Source: VYFG01 sp965203365
Lineage (GTDB): Bacteria > Pseudomonadota > Gammaproteobacteria > Arenicellales > Poriferihabitantaceae
Direction of reading: 5' to 3'
Assembly (NCBI GenBank): GCA_965203365.1
Contig: OZ241878.1
Location: forward strand, 2,418,001 to 2,482,000
Length of the DNA stretch: 64,000 nt
Below, piece by piece: positions 35,117-44,523 of this stretch. Every line of letters starts with the position of its first letter. Position 1 is the first letter of the stretch. The notes beneath the pieces are model-generated. The model was not told where the DNA came from. It ran no database searches and saw only the letters and a program-made list of their open reading frames with translations. The translations under genes and the position numbers were made by a program.

Positions 35117-36400
35117 CCCCACTTCCAGTCTGAAGTGCAACACTCGCCCCGCTCCCGGCATGAGGGCGTAGCCCGAATGAAGGGAGCGGGGCGGCGACCG
35201 GAAAATTCAGCCCCCAAGGGGCTGATTTCGGTCATTGATGGCATCCATCTCGACGCCAAGGAGTCTGACAGAGGCGATTTCACGACGCAAGGGCCCGCTC
35301 GGGCCGTTTCAGGCTGGTTTTGGCCGAGCGGGACCCGGCCCGTCGAATACGGGCTTCTGAAAGGAGGGGGATGGGGGAGGAGTAACCGCCTTCAGGGCGG
35401 TGCCAGGGCTGCGGCGAACACTTCCGTCGAGGTCCGAACCCCCAGCATCTTGCGGGGTTGGTGGTTGATACGGTCGGGCACCGCCCGGACCTAGGCCAGC
35501 GTCACCTGACGGAAGTCGGTTCCTTTCGGAAAGGACTGGCTTACCCGACCGTTGGTCTGCTCGTTCAGGCCCGTTCCTAGGAGTGGTCCGGAGTGGCAAA
35601 ATCCAAGTCAGCTCCGAGCGCTGCCGCGATCTCCCGGTGCCCGGCAAACTCCTGGCCGTGGTCTGCCGTGCCCGTGTGCAGCCGGTCGGGAAACGGGGTC
35701 ATGCGTCGAGTGAGCGCCTCGGTCACGGCAGCGGCCGTCTTCCCCTCGACCCACTCCAGGATGGTATCCTTCGATCTCCGCTCCACGGACGACACCCCGG
35801 CACCTTGGTGCTGCGCCCCGACGACCCGATCGAGTTCCCAGTCTCCGGTCCGGTGCTTGGCCTCCCCGATCCACCGGGCGCTCGGCCATGCCCACTCGAC
35901 CGGGAAGATGACCCCGTCCGGCATGATGCCTCCCACTCGCCGGTCCGCCCACACCGATTGGTCGATCCACTCTCGACCGGCCCACGATCGGTTCTGGACT
36001 CCATCCGGCCTGCAACCGGTCCTCGACCGCCTCCCAGCGCTCGGGGAGGGGGTCATCTTCCGGGGCACCTGAACGGCTTCTCGGCGCCGGGACATCGCCT
36101 TCCCCTAGCGGACGGATGACGGTCACCTTGCTGCCCGCGATAGCGCATCAACTCTCGGGAAATCGGGCTGACGTCCCGCCCGAGTGGCTCAGCCATCGGT
36201 CGCTGGGATCGACCGGTGGACTTAAGCACGGAAATGGGCGATCTGTCCAAGTGGGTCAGGGGGTGGTAGCCAGTCGGCATGACCATTCTCCAGTTGTTCG
36301 TCAACTGAGAGGGTCGGCCATCCTCTGGCGCACCGCCATCTGCTGACCTCAAGCAATCAGGCGACGGGGTCAAGGGTTGCACTTCAGACTGGAAGTGGGG
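35117..36400 (-). mobile_element. IS30-family insertion sequence, copy 1
   Basis: 1284 bp bounded by perfect 24-bp inverted repeats: CCCCACTTCCAGTCTGAAGT plus GCAA at 35117-35140, and the complement at 36377-36400. The left ~250 bp is non-coding and rich in hairpins (CCCCGCTCCC/GGGAGCGGGG, CAGCCCC/GGGGCTG). The transposase occupies the right part on the minus strand. The element truncates the gene that starts at 35071. No clear target duplication is visible. Confidence 0.88.
35392..36280 (-). pseudogene. IS30 transposase, copy 1 (frameshifted)
   Basis: It starts MPTGYHPLTHL, the typical IS30 N-terminus, with a helix-turn-helix region. The DDE core is in other frames: RLQAGWSPEPIVGRSRVDRP, TGDWELDRVVGAQHQGAGVS, VEGKTAAAVTEALTRRM and TADHGQEFAGHREIAAALGA. 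At least two frameshifts separate these pieces, so this copy cannot encode an intact transposase. Confidence 0.8.
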
Positions 36401-37069
36401 CCCGATATTCGCACAGGCTGGTTGGGTTCAGCAATGGTAGCGTGACGAGGCCCGACCGAAAAGACTGGGTGGCATACATCCAGGCATTGCAGGACCAGAC
36501 CGTGAAAGACGAAGACTTCACGGGAAAGAGGCTCGGGACCGCGCCTGTTCGTGAACCGCCTGATCTACCCGGTACTCTCATCGTGAACGGGCCATCGTTC
36601 CTCGTTCGGGACCTACCCCAGCCTGGCTTGGGTATGACCCTTGAAACGGTCCCTCGACGGAGGACATCCTGACCTACCGGTTGTTTGATCGTGCCTCGAC
36701 GACGCCAATGGCTCGCGACTCGGCGAAGAAGGTGTGGTCGATGTGTCCAACGTTGGTCTGAAACTCGCGCATCTGGAGTCCAGCGCATCCTTGCGCTTGC
36801 ACTCGCTCGCCGCTCGCAGGGCGATAGGGATGATGCCGGAAAATGCCTGCACCCACCGCATGACGCAGCCTGATCCGATCGCGATGTGATTTGATCAAGC
36901 CGCCCGATCGGCTTCTCCGATCTGTCTCCACCTGTTCGACGCTGAACGGGTTGCAAACCTGACGTAGGATCCCGCAGGGATCCTCGTCCGCATAGAGGCC
37001 GACGCATTGTTGAAGTGGGTGAAACCGCATATCTCTCGCAACGAGTTTCATCACGCCCGGCGAATACAC
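36401..37069. other. Interval without recognised gene
   Basis: About 670 bp between the IS30 element and the AbiEii gene. Competing frames on both strands (for example minus 36674-37069) show no recognisable family. A 7-bp perfect hairpin, GGATCCC-GCA-GGGATCC, lies near 36968. Confidence 0.4.
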
Positions 37070-38110
37070 TCATCCGATCTGTCTCAATCCGACGGCATTG
37101 GCCCGCGCCTCAATCGTGGCGCATCTTTCCATCAGTGCCTCGAACGGCTCGCTTTCGTCGAGCAGCATGCCGTCCGCCAGCATGTGCGCATAGTCATCGG
37201 CCAGAGCCGCATAGGCGGCCCCGGAGGGGACGAGTTGAAGGTGCCCCGAGACCGCCGCCTCATAATCGATCCGTTCACCGCGTGCGTCCTTTTCGACATA
37301 GAAAATCGCCTCGTGACGGGCGACGGACAGGGCAAGCGCATGATCAGACAGGGCAGTCGCTGCAATACCAGCCTCATCAAGCCGAGCGAGATCGTGCCAG
37401 TGTCTTGCCAGACGATCACCGCGTCCACGCTCCCGGAGGCAGAAGACATGCATCGCGGTCGCCTTTTCCCAAAACGTCCGCTCCGCCAGCATGACAACTG
37501 GATGCGCTTCGGGGAACACCAAGTCGGGCAGATGCGCCGCCGCATCGCAAACAACAGGCCGGTTCGTGTGCGGTTCGCCCGTTGATCGGGCACCGAAATC
37601 GACGATGACTTCCGGGCGAACGAAACCGGACGCCGTAAACAGCGGTTCGTAGTGGACCAGGAGACGCTCTCCTTCCGCACGACACCTGGCCTGAAACCCG
37701 GCATCGAACAGGCGTTCTGCCACAAGGGGAAGAGCCTGATCCCGGACCCACTCGGCCAGACGGGAGCGGATGGTGCGCGTCCAGCGCTTTTCCTGACTGC
37801 GCGTCGGCGGAAGGGCTTCGTCGCCGGTGCCGGAAACCAGGTCCGACGCAAAGGCGCGAATGTCGTACGTAACGTCGATGTCTTCAGAGAAGCGGCGGAT
37901 CGCGCCCCAAGCCTTCGACAGTGACGTACCACCCTTGAAGATCAGATGTTCGGCGAACGGGGCTTCGAACAGGATGCCGAGGGTCGCGACGACCCAGATG
38001 TCCTTCTCGAGCAGGTGTGATTTGAGATTCCCTCCTTCCTGAGCGACCCGCAGGGCGTAGCGACGATCATCAGCCGAAAGGCTATGGAACGGCGTTTCAG
38101 CCATGTGCAA
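37070..38110 (-). CDS. AbiEii-family nucleotidyltransferase toxin
   Basis: 346 aa. The nucleotidyltransferase signature is clear: FKGGTSLSKAWGAIRRFSED with Gly61-x-Ser63 and then Asp77-x-Asp79. AbiEii toxins (DUF1814) transfer nucleotides to RNA, in characterised cases to tRNA, and abort phage infection. The start (ATG at 38110, or 38104) overlaps the upstream antitoxin gene by 14 bases. The last codons run over an unrelated junction at ~37070. It appears intact. Confidence 0.88.
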   Translation of the reverse strand: MHMAETPFHSLSADDRRYALRVAQEGGNLKSHLLEKDIWVVATLGILFEAPFAEHLIFKGGTSLSKAWGAIRRFSEDIDVTYDIRAFASDLVSGTGDEALPPTRSQEKRWTRTIRSRLAEWVRDQALPLVAERLFDAGFQARCRAEGERLLVHYEPLFTASGFVRPEVIVDFGARSTGEPHTNRPVVCDAAAHLPDLVFPEAHPVVMLAERTFWEKATAMHVFCLRERGRGDRLARHWHDLARLDEAGIAATALSDHALALSVARHEAIFYVEKDARGERIDYEAAVSGHLQLVPSGAAYAALADDYAHMLADGMLLDESEPFEALMERCATIEARANAVGLRQIG

Positions 38111-38693
38111 GGCGTGCGCTCAGCGGTTCCGCCATCCAGATAGGCATTAAGGCCCGCGCCTCCGCAAGCTCGTCCCGATCAGCTTCGGAGAGCGTCGGCA
38201 GGACCGCATCCAGGCCGTCCTCGACCTCCGCAGGGCCGAGCCATGCCAGAGCGCGAACCACTTGTCCCGCCTTCTGGTAGGGAGCCACCAGCAGCCAGCG
38301 CGGAGCGTGACGGAGCGTCACCTCACACGCACCGAAGTGCAGCTGGCGGCGGGGACCGGAGGTGAGATAGACCATCCGGACCGGATTTTGCGTCGTCAGG
38401 CTCAGGCAGTTGGCTGCGGCACCGCCGCAAGGCACGATCGTTTCACCCCACATCCTGGACAGAGCGGCGATTGCCTTGCTGATATCGGGTGCACATAGGC
38501 CGAAACGGGTCTGGATCGGGCGCATATAGACGCCCTGGCAGATGCGCATGAGGCGATCTGATCGCGCAAGACGCGACAGCGCCTGGTCAACCGCCGCCCG
38601 GTTGCCGATGTGCAACAGGGCGGTCGGGCACAACGGCGTGGCTTCCGGCCGGGCCTCGGCGTGTTCCATGATGCGACGGGGAATGCTACGCAT
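38097..38693 (-). CDS. AbiEi/DUF6088-like antitoxin and transcriptional regulator
   Basis: 198 aa. An N-terminal winged helix (TALLHIGNRAAVDQALSRLA, then GVYMRP) is followed by an AbiEi C-terminal domain (IVPCGGAAANCLSLTTQNPV, MVYLTSGPRRQLHFG). It pairs with and precedes the AbiEii toxin, as in type IV abortive-infection systems, and normally represses the shared promoter. A well-formed promoter lies immediately upstream. Confidence 0.82.
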   Translation of the reverse strand: MRSIPRRIMEHAEARPEATPLCPTALLHIGNRAAVDQALSRLARSDRLMRICQGVYMRPIQTRFGLCAPDISKAIAALSRMWGETIVPCGGAAANCLSLTTQNPVRMVYLTSGPRRQLHFGACEVTLRHAPRWLLVAPYQKAGQVVRALAWLGPAEVEDGLDAVLPTLSEADRDELAEARALMPIWMAEPLSARLAHG

Positions 38694-38726
38694 GGTTCTG
38701 TCTCCTGCTTCAATCTGGTTGTCAGA

Positions 38727-38755
38727 AATATAGCATAAATACTGCCGTCATTCAA
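38727..38755 (-). promoter_or_regulatory. Predicted sigma70 promoter of the AbiE operon
   Basis: Reading on the minus strand, TTGAAT (38755-38750) and TATATT (38732-38727) are separated by 17 bp, 34 bases upstream of the antitoxin ATG. The AT-rich block stands out from its surroundings. It fits sigma70 consensus well; AbiEi binding repeats are not obvious. Confidence 0.6.
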
Positions 38756-38759
38756 TGCT

Positions 38760-39488
38760 GGAGTCATGTGTTTTTCTCGAAGGCCGATGTACCCCGCTCC
38801 CACTGGCAAGAGCCATATCCCCCGTCAGGGCATCAACCCCACCGCCATTCATACAACCACCCAAGACTCATCCGAAGACGGAGTAGCCGCCGCCCTCACC
38901 TCCCCCACGGGGCCGTCGCGTCTGGTCGAGACAACCCGGGCAGCGGTCCTTCAGGGAGTGACCGGACCCCCCAAAATCTCCACGTTGAACCGTTCGGTCG
39001 CGAACCGGACCCATGGCGGGGGCGTTTCCAGCCGCGGGACCGGACTTCCTCGACCTAGGCCGCGAACCAGTCGACTGGAAACCGTCGCCCGATGTGAGAC
39101 AACAGGAAGGACAAGGGTACAAGGACATCTGCGGTGTGGGGCGTGGGGCTATTGACATCCCGTCAGGAAACCCCTTCAGGGTCCGGCACTTCAAAATCAT
39201 CCTCTGTTCCCAGGGAAAATCCCCTCGACTGTGGGGGGTTGCCAGCGGCTCAGTCAAGCACAGACCCGTGCCCGAACCGGACATCCCATGATGGATCCAA
39301 TCGGTTCCATCGCAATCAGTCGTCCGAAGCGATGTGTGCGGGGTCGGTCAGTCAAGTAGACCCGGACCCCAAGATGGCCATCTGGACGGCGGTCCCCGAG
39401 ATCGGCCACGGAGAGGACCTCCTGTCGACCCGCTGCCCCGTCAGTTCATGTTCCAGTGATAAGAAGACAGATCTCCCCCAGTCTGCGC
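38760..39488. other. Interval without recognised gene
   Basis: About 730 bp between the AbiE promoter and nrdJb. Overlapping low-complexity frames on both strands (for example 38766-39155 and 38868-39284) have no family resemblance. Probably intergenic or relic DNA. Confidence 0.4.
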
Positions 39489-40202
39489 TCAACTGCACTT
39501 GCTGTCGCCACAGTTCAGACAAGTCATGCAACCATCCATCAGAATCACCGCCTTAACATGGCATTGACCACACAGACTGGCCGACGGAGGAAAGGTGCCC
39601 CACACAGTGTGGCCCGTCCCGTCATCCCGACTCTGACGAGTTTCAAACTCCTGGCGCTTTTCCTCAATCATCTGCTGTCGGTGGGCATCGATTTCCGGCT
39701 CCCTGATCATGCCGATCATGCGGAGATGACTGTCGATCGCCTCACCGATTTCCGCCACGAGGGACGGCATGAACTTGCCCCCCCGTTTGAAATATCCCCC
39801 TTTTGGGTCGAAGACACTCTGCAGTTCATTCACCAAGAACGTGACATCGCCCCCTTTTCGAAACACGGCCGAGATGATCAACGTCAGACCCGATATCCAC
39901 TGGTAGTGATCCATGTTCTTGGAATTGATGAAGATCTCGAAGGGTCGACGCTTCTCATAGGGGGTTCCCGGGTTCAGCACCATGTCATTAATCGTGATAT
40001 AGAACGCATGCTCCGACACCGGTGTCTTGATTTTATAGGTGCTGCCGACCAGCATTTCCGGCCGAACCACCTTTTCGTGCATCTGTATCACTTCTGCCAA
40101 GCCCCCGGACGGGGTCGGCTCGGGCGGGGGGGGGACGACCTTGGTCGCTTCTTCCTCCGGTTTCACCACCTCGTATCCAATGATTTTCTTCTCGATCTTC
40201 AT
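39489..40202 (-). CDS. nrdJb: Class II ribonucleotide reductase small C-terminal subunit NrdJb
   Basis: 237 aa. The sequence matches the TSCPD-type/C-terminal section of adenosylcobalamin-dependent reductases (SGLTLIISAVFRKGGDVTFL, SLVAEIGEAIDSHLRMIGM). It ends in a cysteine-rich segment (CGQCHVKAVILMDGCMTCLN, then CGDSKC), the redox/zinc tail that re-reduces the active site. In Pseudomonas aeruginosa the same split exists as nrdJa-nrdJb. It lies 61 bp downstream of nrdJa on the same strand. Confidence 0.85.
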   Translation of the reverse strand: MKIEKKIIGYEVVKPEEEATKVVPPPPEPTPSGGLAEVIQMHEKVVRPEMLVGSTYKIKTPVSEHAFYITINDMVLNPGTPYEKRRPFEIFINSKNMDHYQWISGLTLIISAVFRKGGDVTFLVNELQSVFDPKGGYFKRGGKFMPSLVAEIGEAIDSHLRMIGMIREPEIDAHRQQMIEEKRQEFETRQSRDDGTGHTVWGTFPPSASLCGQCHVKAVILMDGCMTCLNCGDSKCS

Positions 40203-40263
40203 GCGCCAGATTGCGTTGCGGGATCCATGGGGCTTGCCATCAGCAAGGAGAACCGGCCACGGT

Positions 40264-42423
40264 CTAGAACCGGCCGTAATATCCTTCCTTCAGCGCATCG
40301 AACAGGTTGGCCGCCGTGTGGATTTCCCCATCATACTCGATTTCCTCATTCCCCTTGACTTCCACCACCTCGCCATTTTCCAGCGTGAACCGGTAGACCG
40401 TATTGGCCAGATCATCCTCCTTGACCAAAACCCCCTGAAACACTTCCGGATTGAAACGGAAGGTCGTGCAACCCTTGAGCCCCTGCTCCCAGGCATACTG
40501 ATAGATATCCTGAAATTCCCCAAAGGGAAAATCTGTCGGAACATTGGCTGTCTTGGAGATTGAGGAATCGATCCATTTTTGGGCCGCCGCCTGGATGTCG
40601 ACATGCTGGCGGGGCGTAATGTCATCTGCCGTCACAAAATAGGTGGGCAAGCGATTGTCCACCTCGTCCGCATCCGGGGCGGCCGCCGGATTGACCAGGT
40701 GGCGGTACGCCAGCAGTTCATACGAATACACATCCACCTTTTCCTTGGTTTTCTTGCCTTCGCGGATCACATTCCGACTGTACTTGTGACCAAACGAGGG
40801 TTCAATGCCATTGCTCGCATTGTTCCCCAGCGACAGACTGATCGTGCCGGTCGGTGCGATGGAGGTATGGTGGGTATAGCGACACCCCTTGTCCGCAATC
40901 CGATCCTGCAGGGCTCGGGGAAACTGCTGCATATATCGGCTGTACCGTCCCATCAGGACCGAACCACGTACCCTGTCCCCCACGCAATAACCATCCTTGG
41001 CCATTTCGGGACGGCGACCCAGCATCTCCGCAGTGACTTGGTATTCCTGCAAAAGAATGGGCGCACTGCCTTTTTCTTCTGCCAGCGCAATCCCAGTCTC
41101 CCAGCCCACTTCGGCCATCTGGCGAGCCACTTCTTGAGTGAATTCGAGGGACGCTTCACTGCCGTAGACCTGCTTCATCATGGTCAAGGTGGATCCCAGT
41201 CCAAGAAAGCCCATGCCGTGGCGTCGCTTGGACAGAATCTCTCTACGCTGATCTTCCAGTGGCAGTCCGTTGATTTCCACCACATTGTCCAGTAGCCGAC
41301 AGAACACGGCGACGACCTCACGATACTTATCCCAGTTGAAAGCCACCTCGTCGGTAAAGGGGTTCTCGACGAACCGCGTCAGATTCACCGAACCGAGGAG
41401 ACAGGCGCCATAGGGAGGCAACGGCTGCTCCCCACAAGGGTTCGTGGCGCGAATATTTTCGCAAAACCAGTTGTTGTTCATCTCATTGACGCGGTCAATG
41501 AGTATGAAGCCAGGCTCGGCGTAGTCGTAAGTGGAACTCATGATCTGATTCCACAGCTTGCGGGCCGGGATGGTCCGATAGACACGACAAGCCACCTCAC
41601 CGACATCATTGGTCACGTACCCTTCATTGGTGGCCCAGTGTCGCCAGACAATCTCGTGTTTTCCGCTTTCATATTCCCTTCGGGTCGCCGGAAAAGACAA
41701 TGACCAGTCGGCTTCATCCTTCACTGCCTGCATGAATTCGTTGGTGATCAGGCAGGAAAGATTGAACTGGCGCAGACGTCCATCCGAGCGCTTCGCCTGA
41801 ATGAATTCCTGGACATCGGGATGACTGATGTCAAACGTGCCCATCTGTGCCCCGCGTCGGCCACCCGCAGACGACACAGTGAAGCACATGGAATCGAAGA
41901 TATCCATGAACGACAGCGGCCCGGAAGTATAGGCACCGGCCCCATTCACGAAAGCGCCCTTGGGACGGAGGGTGGAAAACTCATAGCCAATGCCGCAGCC
42001 CGCCTTCAAGGTCAGGCCGGCTTCATGCACCGAACGCAGTACACCATCCATGGAATCCGGCACTGAATCGGAAACCGTGCAGTTGATGGTGCTGGTCGCC
42101 GGCTTGTGTCTCTGCGCACCGGCATTGGACGTAATGCGGCCTGCCGGAATGGCCCCATTTTGCAATGCCCAAAGAAACCGGCCATACCATTTCTGTTTGA
42201 GATCCTCGGTGGGTTCGCAATCCGCCAAGGCCTTGGCCACTCGTTCAAAGGTCGAGTCAATGGTCGCATCCACCGGTTCTCCCTCCATGGTCTTCAGGCG
42301 ATATTTCTTGTCCCAGATATCCAGCGACGCTGGCTGTAGCGACAGGTTCTCCAAGGTGGCATCGGGCGATGGCTGGCATTGGTGTAATTTCTCGACAGCC
42401 ACATCGGTCGCGGCCCCCGTCAT
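40264..42423 (-). CDS. nrdJa: Adenosylcobalamin-dependent ribonucleoside-diphosphate reductase, catalytic subunit NrdJa
   Basis: 719 aa. It makes deoxyribonucleotides with a B12-generated radical and is oxygen-independent. Seen: SLQPASLDIWDKKYRLK near the N-terminus, the substrate-site cysteine region (TINCTVSDSVPDSMDGV), the catalytic NPCGEQPLPPYGACLLGSVN, and APTGTISLSLGNNASNGIEP. The Cys-rich tail is on the separate nrdJb gene. In-frame sequence upstream of 42423 also looks coding-like, but it has no ATG/GTG/TTG before a stop, so 42423 is kept. Confidence 0.92.
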   Translation of the reverse strand: MTGAATDVAVEKLHQCQPSPDATLENLSLQPASLDIWDKKYRLKTMEGEPVDATIDSTFERVAKALADCEPTEDLKQKWYGRFLWALQNGAIPAGRITSNAGAQRHKPATSTINCTVSDSVPDSMDGVLRSVHEAGLTLKAGCGIGYEFSTLRPKGAFVNGAGAYTSGPLSFMDIFDSMCFTVSSAGGRRGAQMGTFDISHPDVQEFIQAKRSDGRLRQFNLSCLITNEFMQAVKDEADWSLSFPATRREYESGKHEIVWRHWATNEGYVTNDVGEVACRVYRTIPARKLWNQIMSSTYDYAEPGFILIDRVNEMNNNWFCENIRATNPCGEQPLPPYGACLLGSVNLTRFVENPFTDEVAFNWDKYREVVAVFCRLLDNVVEINGLPLEDQRREILSKRRHGMGFLGLGSTLTMMKQVYGSEASLEFTQEVARQMAEVGWETGIALAEEKGSAPILLQEYQVTAEMLGRRPEMAKDGYCVGDRVRGSVLMGRYSRYMQQFPRALQDRIADKGCRYTHHTSIAPTGTISLSLGNNASNGIEPSFGHKYSRNVIREGKKTKEKVDVYSYELLAYRHLVNPAAAPDADEVDNRLPTYFVTADDITPRQHVDIQAAAQKWIDSSISKTANVPTDFPFGEFQDIYQYAWEQGLKGCTTFRFNPEVFQGVLVKEDDLANTVYRFTLENGEVVEVKGNEEIEYDGEIHTAANLFDALKEGYYGRF

Positions 42424-42665
42424 TTCTTTCTCATATTTCTGGATCTTTCTCGCGAATGAATCCCAACTGGGTTGGGAGATGGTTAGTGGCTCATCAAAAA
42501 CCGGATTTCCGGATGGTCAACTCCAATGGATGCGGGTCCATACCGAAATCAGGAAATACTCGTGAACCGACTGTCAAACCTTGATGGCGCCAGAAACCAC
42601 AGACTGTCACCAAACGACGGTTAAAGTCTGAAGTTGATTCTTTAAGTCCGCCGACTCAATTATAG

Positions 42666-42890
42666 CCCCACTTCCACTCCGAAGTACAACACTCACCCCG
42701 CTCCTGGCATGAGGGCGTTCCCCGAAGGAAGGGAGCGGGGCGGCGACCGGATAATTCAGCCCCCAAGGGGCTGGTGTCGGCCACCGATGGCATCCATCTC
42801 GACGCCAGGGCCAGATCGGGCCGTTTTGCCCGAGCGGGACCCTGCCCGTCGAACACGGGCTGGTGGAAGGGGGGATCTCCCACCGTCCGG
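42666..42890. repeat. IS30-derived left-arm repeat next to an ATPase gene
   Basis: Starts with the IS30-type end (CCCCACTTCCACTCCGAAGT) and follows the non-coding arm through CGGGGCGGCGACCGGATAAT, CAGCCCCCAAGGGGCTGG, GGCATCCATCTCGACGCCAG and CGTCGAACACGGGCT. It stops about 20 bp before the ATPase start at 42906. No transposase sequence is present. Confidence 0.78.
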
Positions 42891-42905
42891 CCCGGTTAGG
42901 GTAAG

Positions 42906-44189
42906 ATGACCGGTATGATGAACTCGGCATTCTTTCCCAAGCCCCCACCGGCCGATCCTCTGCCCATCGACATCTGGCTGAAACGGACCGACCGGGCCGA
43001 GGCGGGCCGGGAGCCGTTCTTCCGGGGACGCGAGGCGGAATACGGAGTGTACCGGTCGGCCGTCAGCAGTCTCGGCGAAGGCATCGTCGGCAGTGGCACG
43101 ATGATCTTCCAAGGGGCGCCGGGCGCCGGCAAGTCCGCCCTGATGGCCGAGTGCCGAGAGGCGGTGCGACGCCATTCGACCCCGGAAGCGCCTTGGGTCG
43201 CGGTGGAGCTGGACCCGCATTCCCTCCTGTCGCCGGTTGCGGTCGTTCGGACCTTGGTCCAGGCGGCCAGTACCGAAAGCGGACGGCTCCGGGAACAGGC
43301 CTCTGGGCCCTCGGGGATCAAGCGGCTGGAGGCGTTGCGGGATCTGGGCCGCACCCTGTTTCGCGAACTGTCCGATCGGGGCGGGGGGGCCGGGGGGCTG
43401 TCGGGAGGGGGTCGTCGTGAGAGGGCGGACGACATCACGGCCAGTTGGGTGTTTCAGGATGTGGCGGCGCTGCTGGAGAGGTTTCGGATCGTGGTGGGTG
43501 TGGACGAGGCGCAGAATATGCCGGTGGCCGAGTCCACGAAGGGGGTGATGGACTGTCTGCACCGGGACCCGCAGGGGATTCCGCTGGTGGCGGCGTTTTT
43601 CGGCTTGAGTGACACCCAGGACGTGTTGCGTCAGTGCGGGCTGTCGCGCTTCGCCGACGGACGGGTGGTGAACCTGGAGCCCTTGCCTGTGGAAGAGGCC
43701 GCCGCGGTGATCCGGGCGGCCTTTGATGCCTATGGGTTCACCGGTACCGCCGAGGAACAGGACACCTGGGTCACCCAGTTGGCGGCGTTGTCCCAAGGCT
43801 GGCCGCAGCACCTCAACAGTGTGTCGGTGGCGGCAGGGGAGGTGCTCCAGGCCCACGGGGGGCGGATGGAGGCGGCCGGGCTGGAGCAGGCCATGGCCCT
43901 GGCCGAAGAATCCAAGCGGGAGGACTATGCGGCCCGACTGGCGGCCGGGTCTCGACCGCCCTGGGTCTACCGGCAGATGGCGCTGGCGGCTCAGCAGAAG
44001 GGGGGCGTGTTGCCCTATGATGATCTCCGGCCGTTTCTGGCGGAAGAAAGCCTGGATGAATTCCTGACTCATGCCCTGCATGCCGGCTTGCTGGCGCCGG
44101 TCAAGCAGTTGCCCTACCACTATCGGATCCCGATTCCGTCCTTCGGCGACTATCTGCGGGCCTTGCCGGTGGAACCGCCATCGGACTGA
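42906..44189 (+). CDS. AAA ATPase with C-terminal winged helix (paralogue A)
   Basis: 427 aa. It starts MTGMMNSAFFPKPPP; ATG 42915 or 42918 are alternatives. Walker A GAPGAGKSAL is near residue 75, Walker B VVGVDEAQNM near 200, and a conserved LVAAFFGLSDTQDVLRQCGL sensor region follows. The C-terminal ~90 residues (LPYDDLRPFLAEESLDEFLT, YHYRIPIPSFGDYLRAL) look like a winged helix. ORC/Cdc6- or TnsC-like AAA proteins share this plan; the specific role is unknown. A near-duplicate lies at 49049-50346, and an IS30-derived repeat lies directly upstream. Confidence 0.75.
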   Translation: MTGMMNSAFFPKPPPADPLPIDIWLKRTDRAEAGREPFFRGREAEYGVYRSAVSSLGEGIVGSGTMIFQGAPGAGKSALMAECREAVRRHSTPEAPWVAVELDPHSLLSPVAVVRTLVQAASTESGRLREQASGPSGIKRLEALRDLGRTLFRELSDRGGGAGGLSGGGRRERADDITASWVFQDVAALLERFRIVVGVDEAQNMPVAESTKGVMDCLHRDPQGIPLVAAFFGLSDTQDVLRQCGLSRFADGRVVNLEPLPVEEAAAVIRAAFDAYGFTGTAEEQDTWVTQLAALSQGWPQHLNSVSVAAGEVLQAHGGRMEAAGLEQAMALAEESKREDYAARLAAGSRPPWVYRQMALAAQQKGGVLPYDDLRPFLAEESLDEFLTHALHAGLLAPVKQLPYHYRIPIPSFGDYLRALPVEPPSD

Positions 44190-44292
44190 TCAACTTGAAT
44201 GAATCGGGCGTCCTTCCAGTATTGCGGACGCATCTTGACAGAACCAGCCACCCCTTCGATCAATCATGAAGCTGGCGGATATTGACACGGAA

Positions 44293-44523
44293 TCAGTGTT
44301 GAGGCCCAACAGGCCCTGTCAAGACATAGACCGTGCCGCAATAGGGGCATGTCTCCTCGCCGCTATCGGCAATGGGGAGAAACACTCTCGGATGGGAATC
44401 CCATAGACGCTGGCCGGGCGTGGGACAATGCAACGGCAAATCGTCCGCTGTTACCTCGACCCGCTGACACGTGTTCGGCTGATCGTTCGGGCGCCCGGGG
44501 GTCGACTTGGCGGAATCAGACAT
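44293..44523 (-). CDS. Zinc-finger (CHCC-type) small protein
   Basis: 76 aa. Residues His32-Cys33 (LPLHCPTPGQRLWDSHPRVF) and the later CPYC (ETCPYCGTVYVL) give the Cx..H..C-x2-C ligand set of the NDUFS6/zf-CHCC family. These small proteins are often encoded beside ilvE in gammaproteobacteria, as here. It overlaps the ilvE stop by 8 bases, so it is translationally coupled. Function unknown. Confidence 0.8.
   Translation of the reverse strand: MSDSAKSTPGRPNDQPNTCQRVEVTADDLPLHCPTPGQRLWDSHPRVFLPIADSGEETCPYCGTVYVLTGPVGPQH

Noticed and set aside
35583..36119. 178-codon plus-strand frame in the IS30 copy
   Set aside because: Antisense to the transposase; the minus strand has the DDE motifs.
36674..37069. 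131-codon minus-strand frame between IS30 and AbiEii
   Set aside because: Competing frames of similar length on both strands and no recognisable motif; not enough to call a gene.
42424..42500. Coding-like in-frame extension upstream of nrdJa (PSWDSFARKIQKYEKE)
   Set aside because: No ATG, GTG or TTG between the upstream TGA and 42423, so it cannot be translated from a standard start.
42756..44120. 454-codon minus-strand frame
   Set aside because: Antisense to AAA ATPase paralogue A; the same kind of shadow appears over paralogue B (48853-50277), as expected from biased composition.
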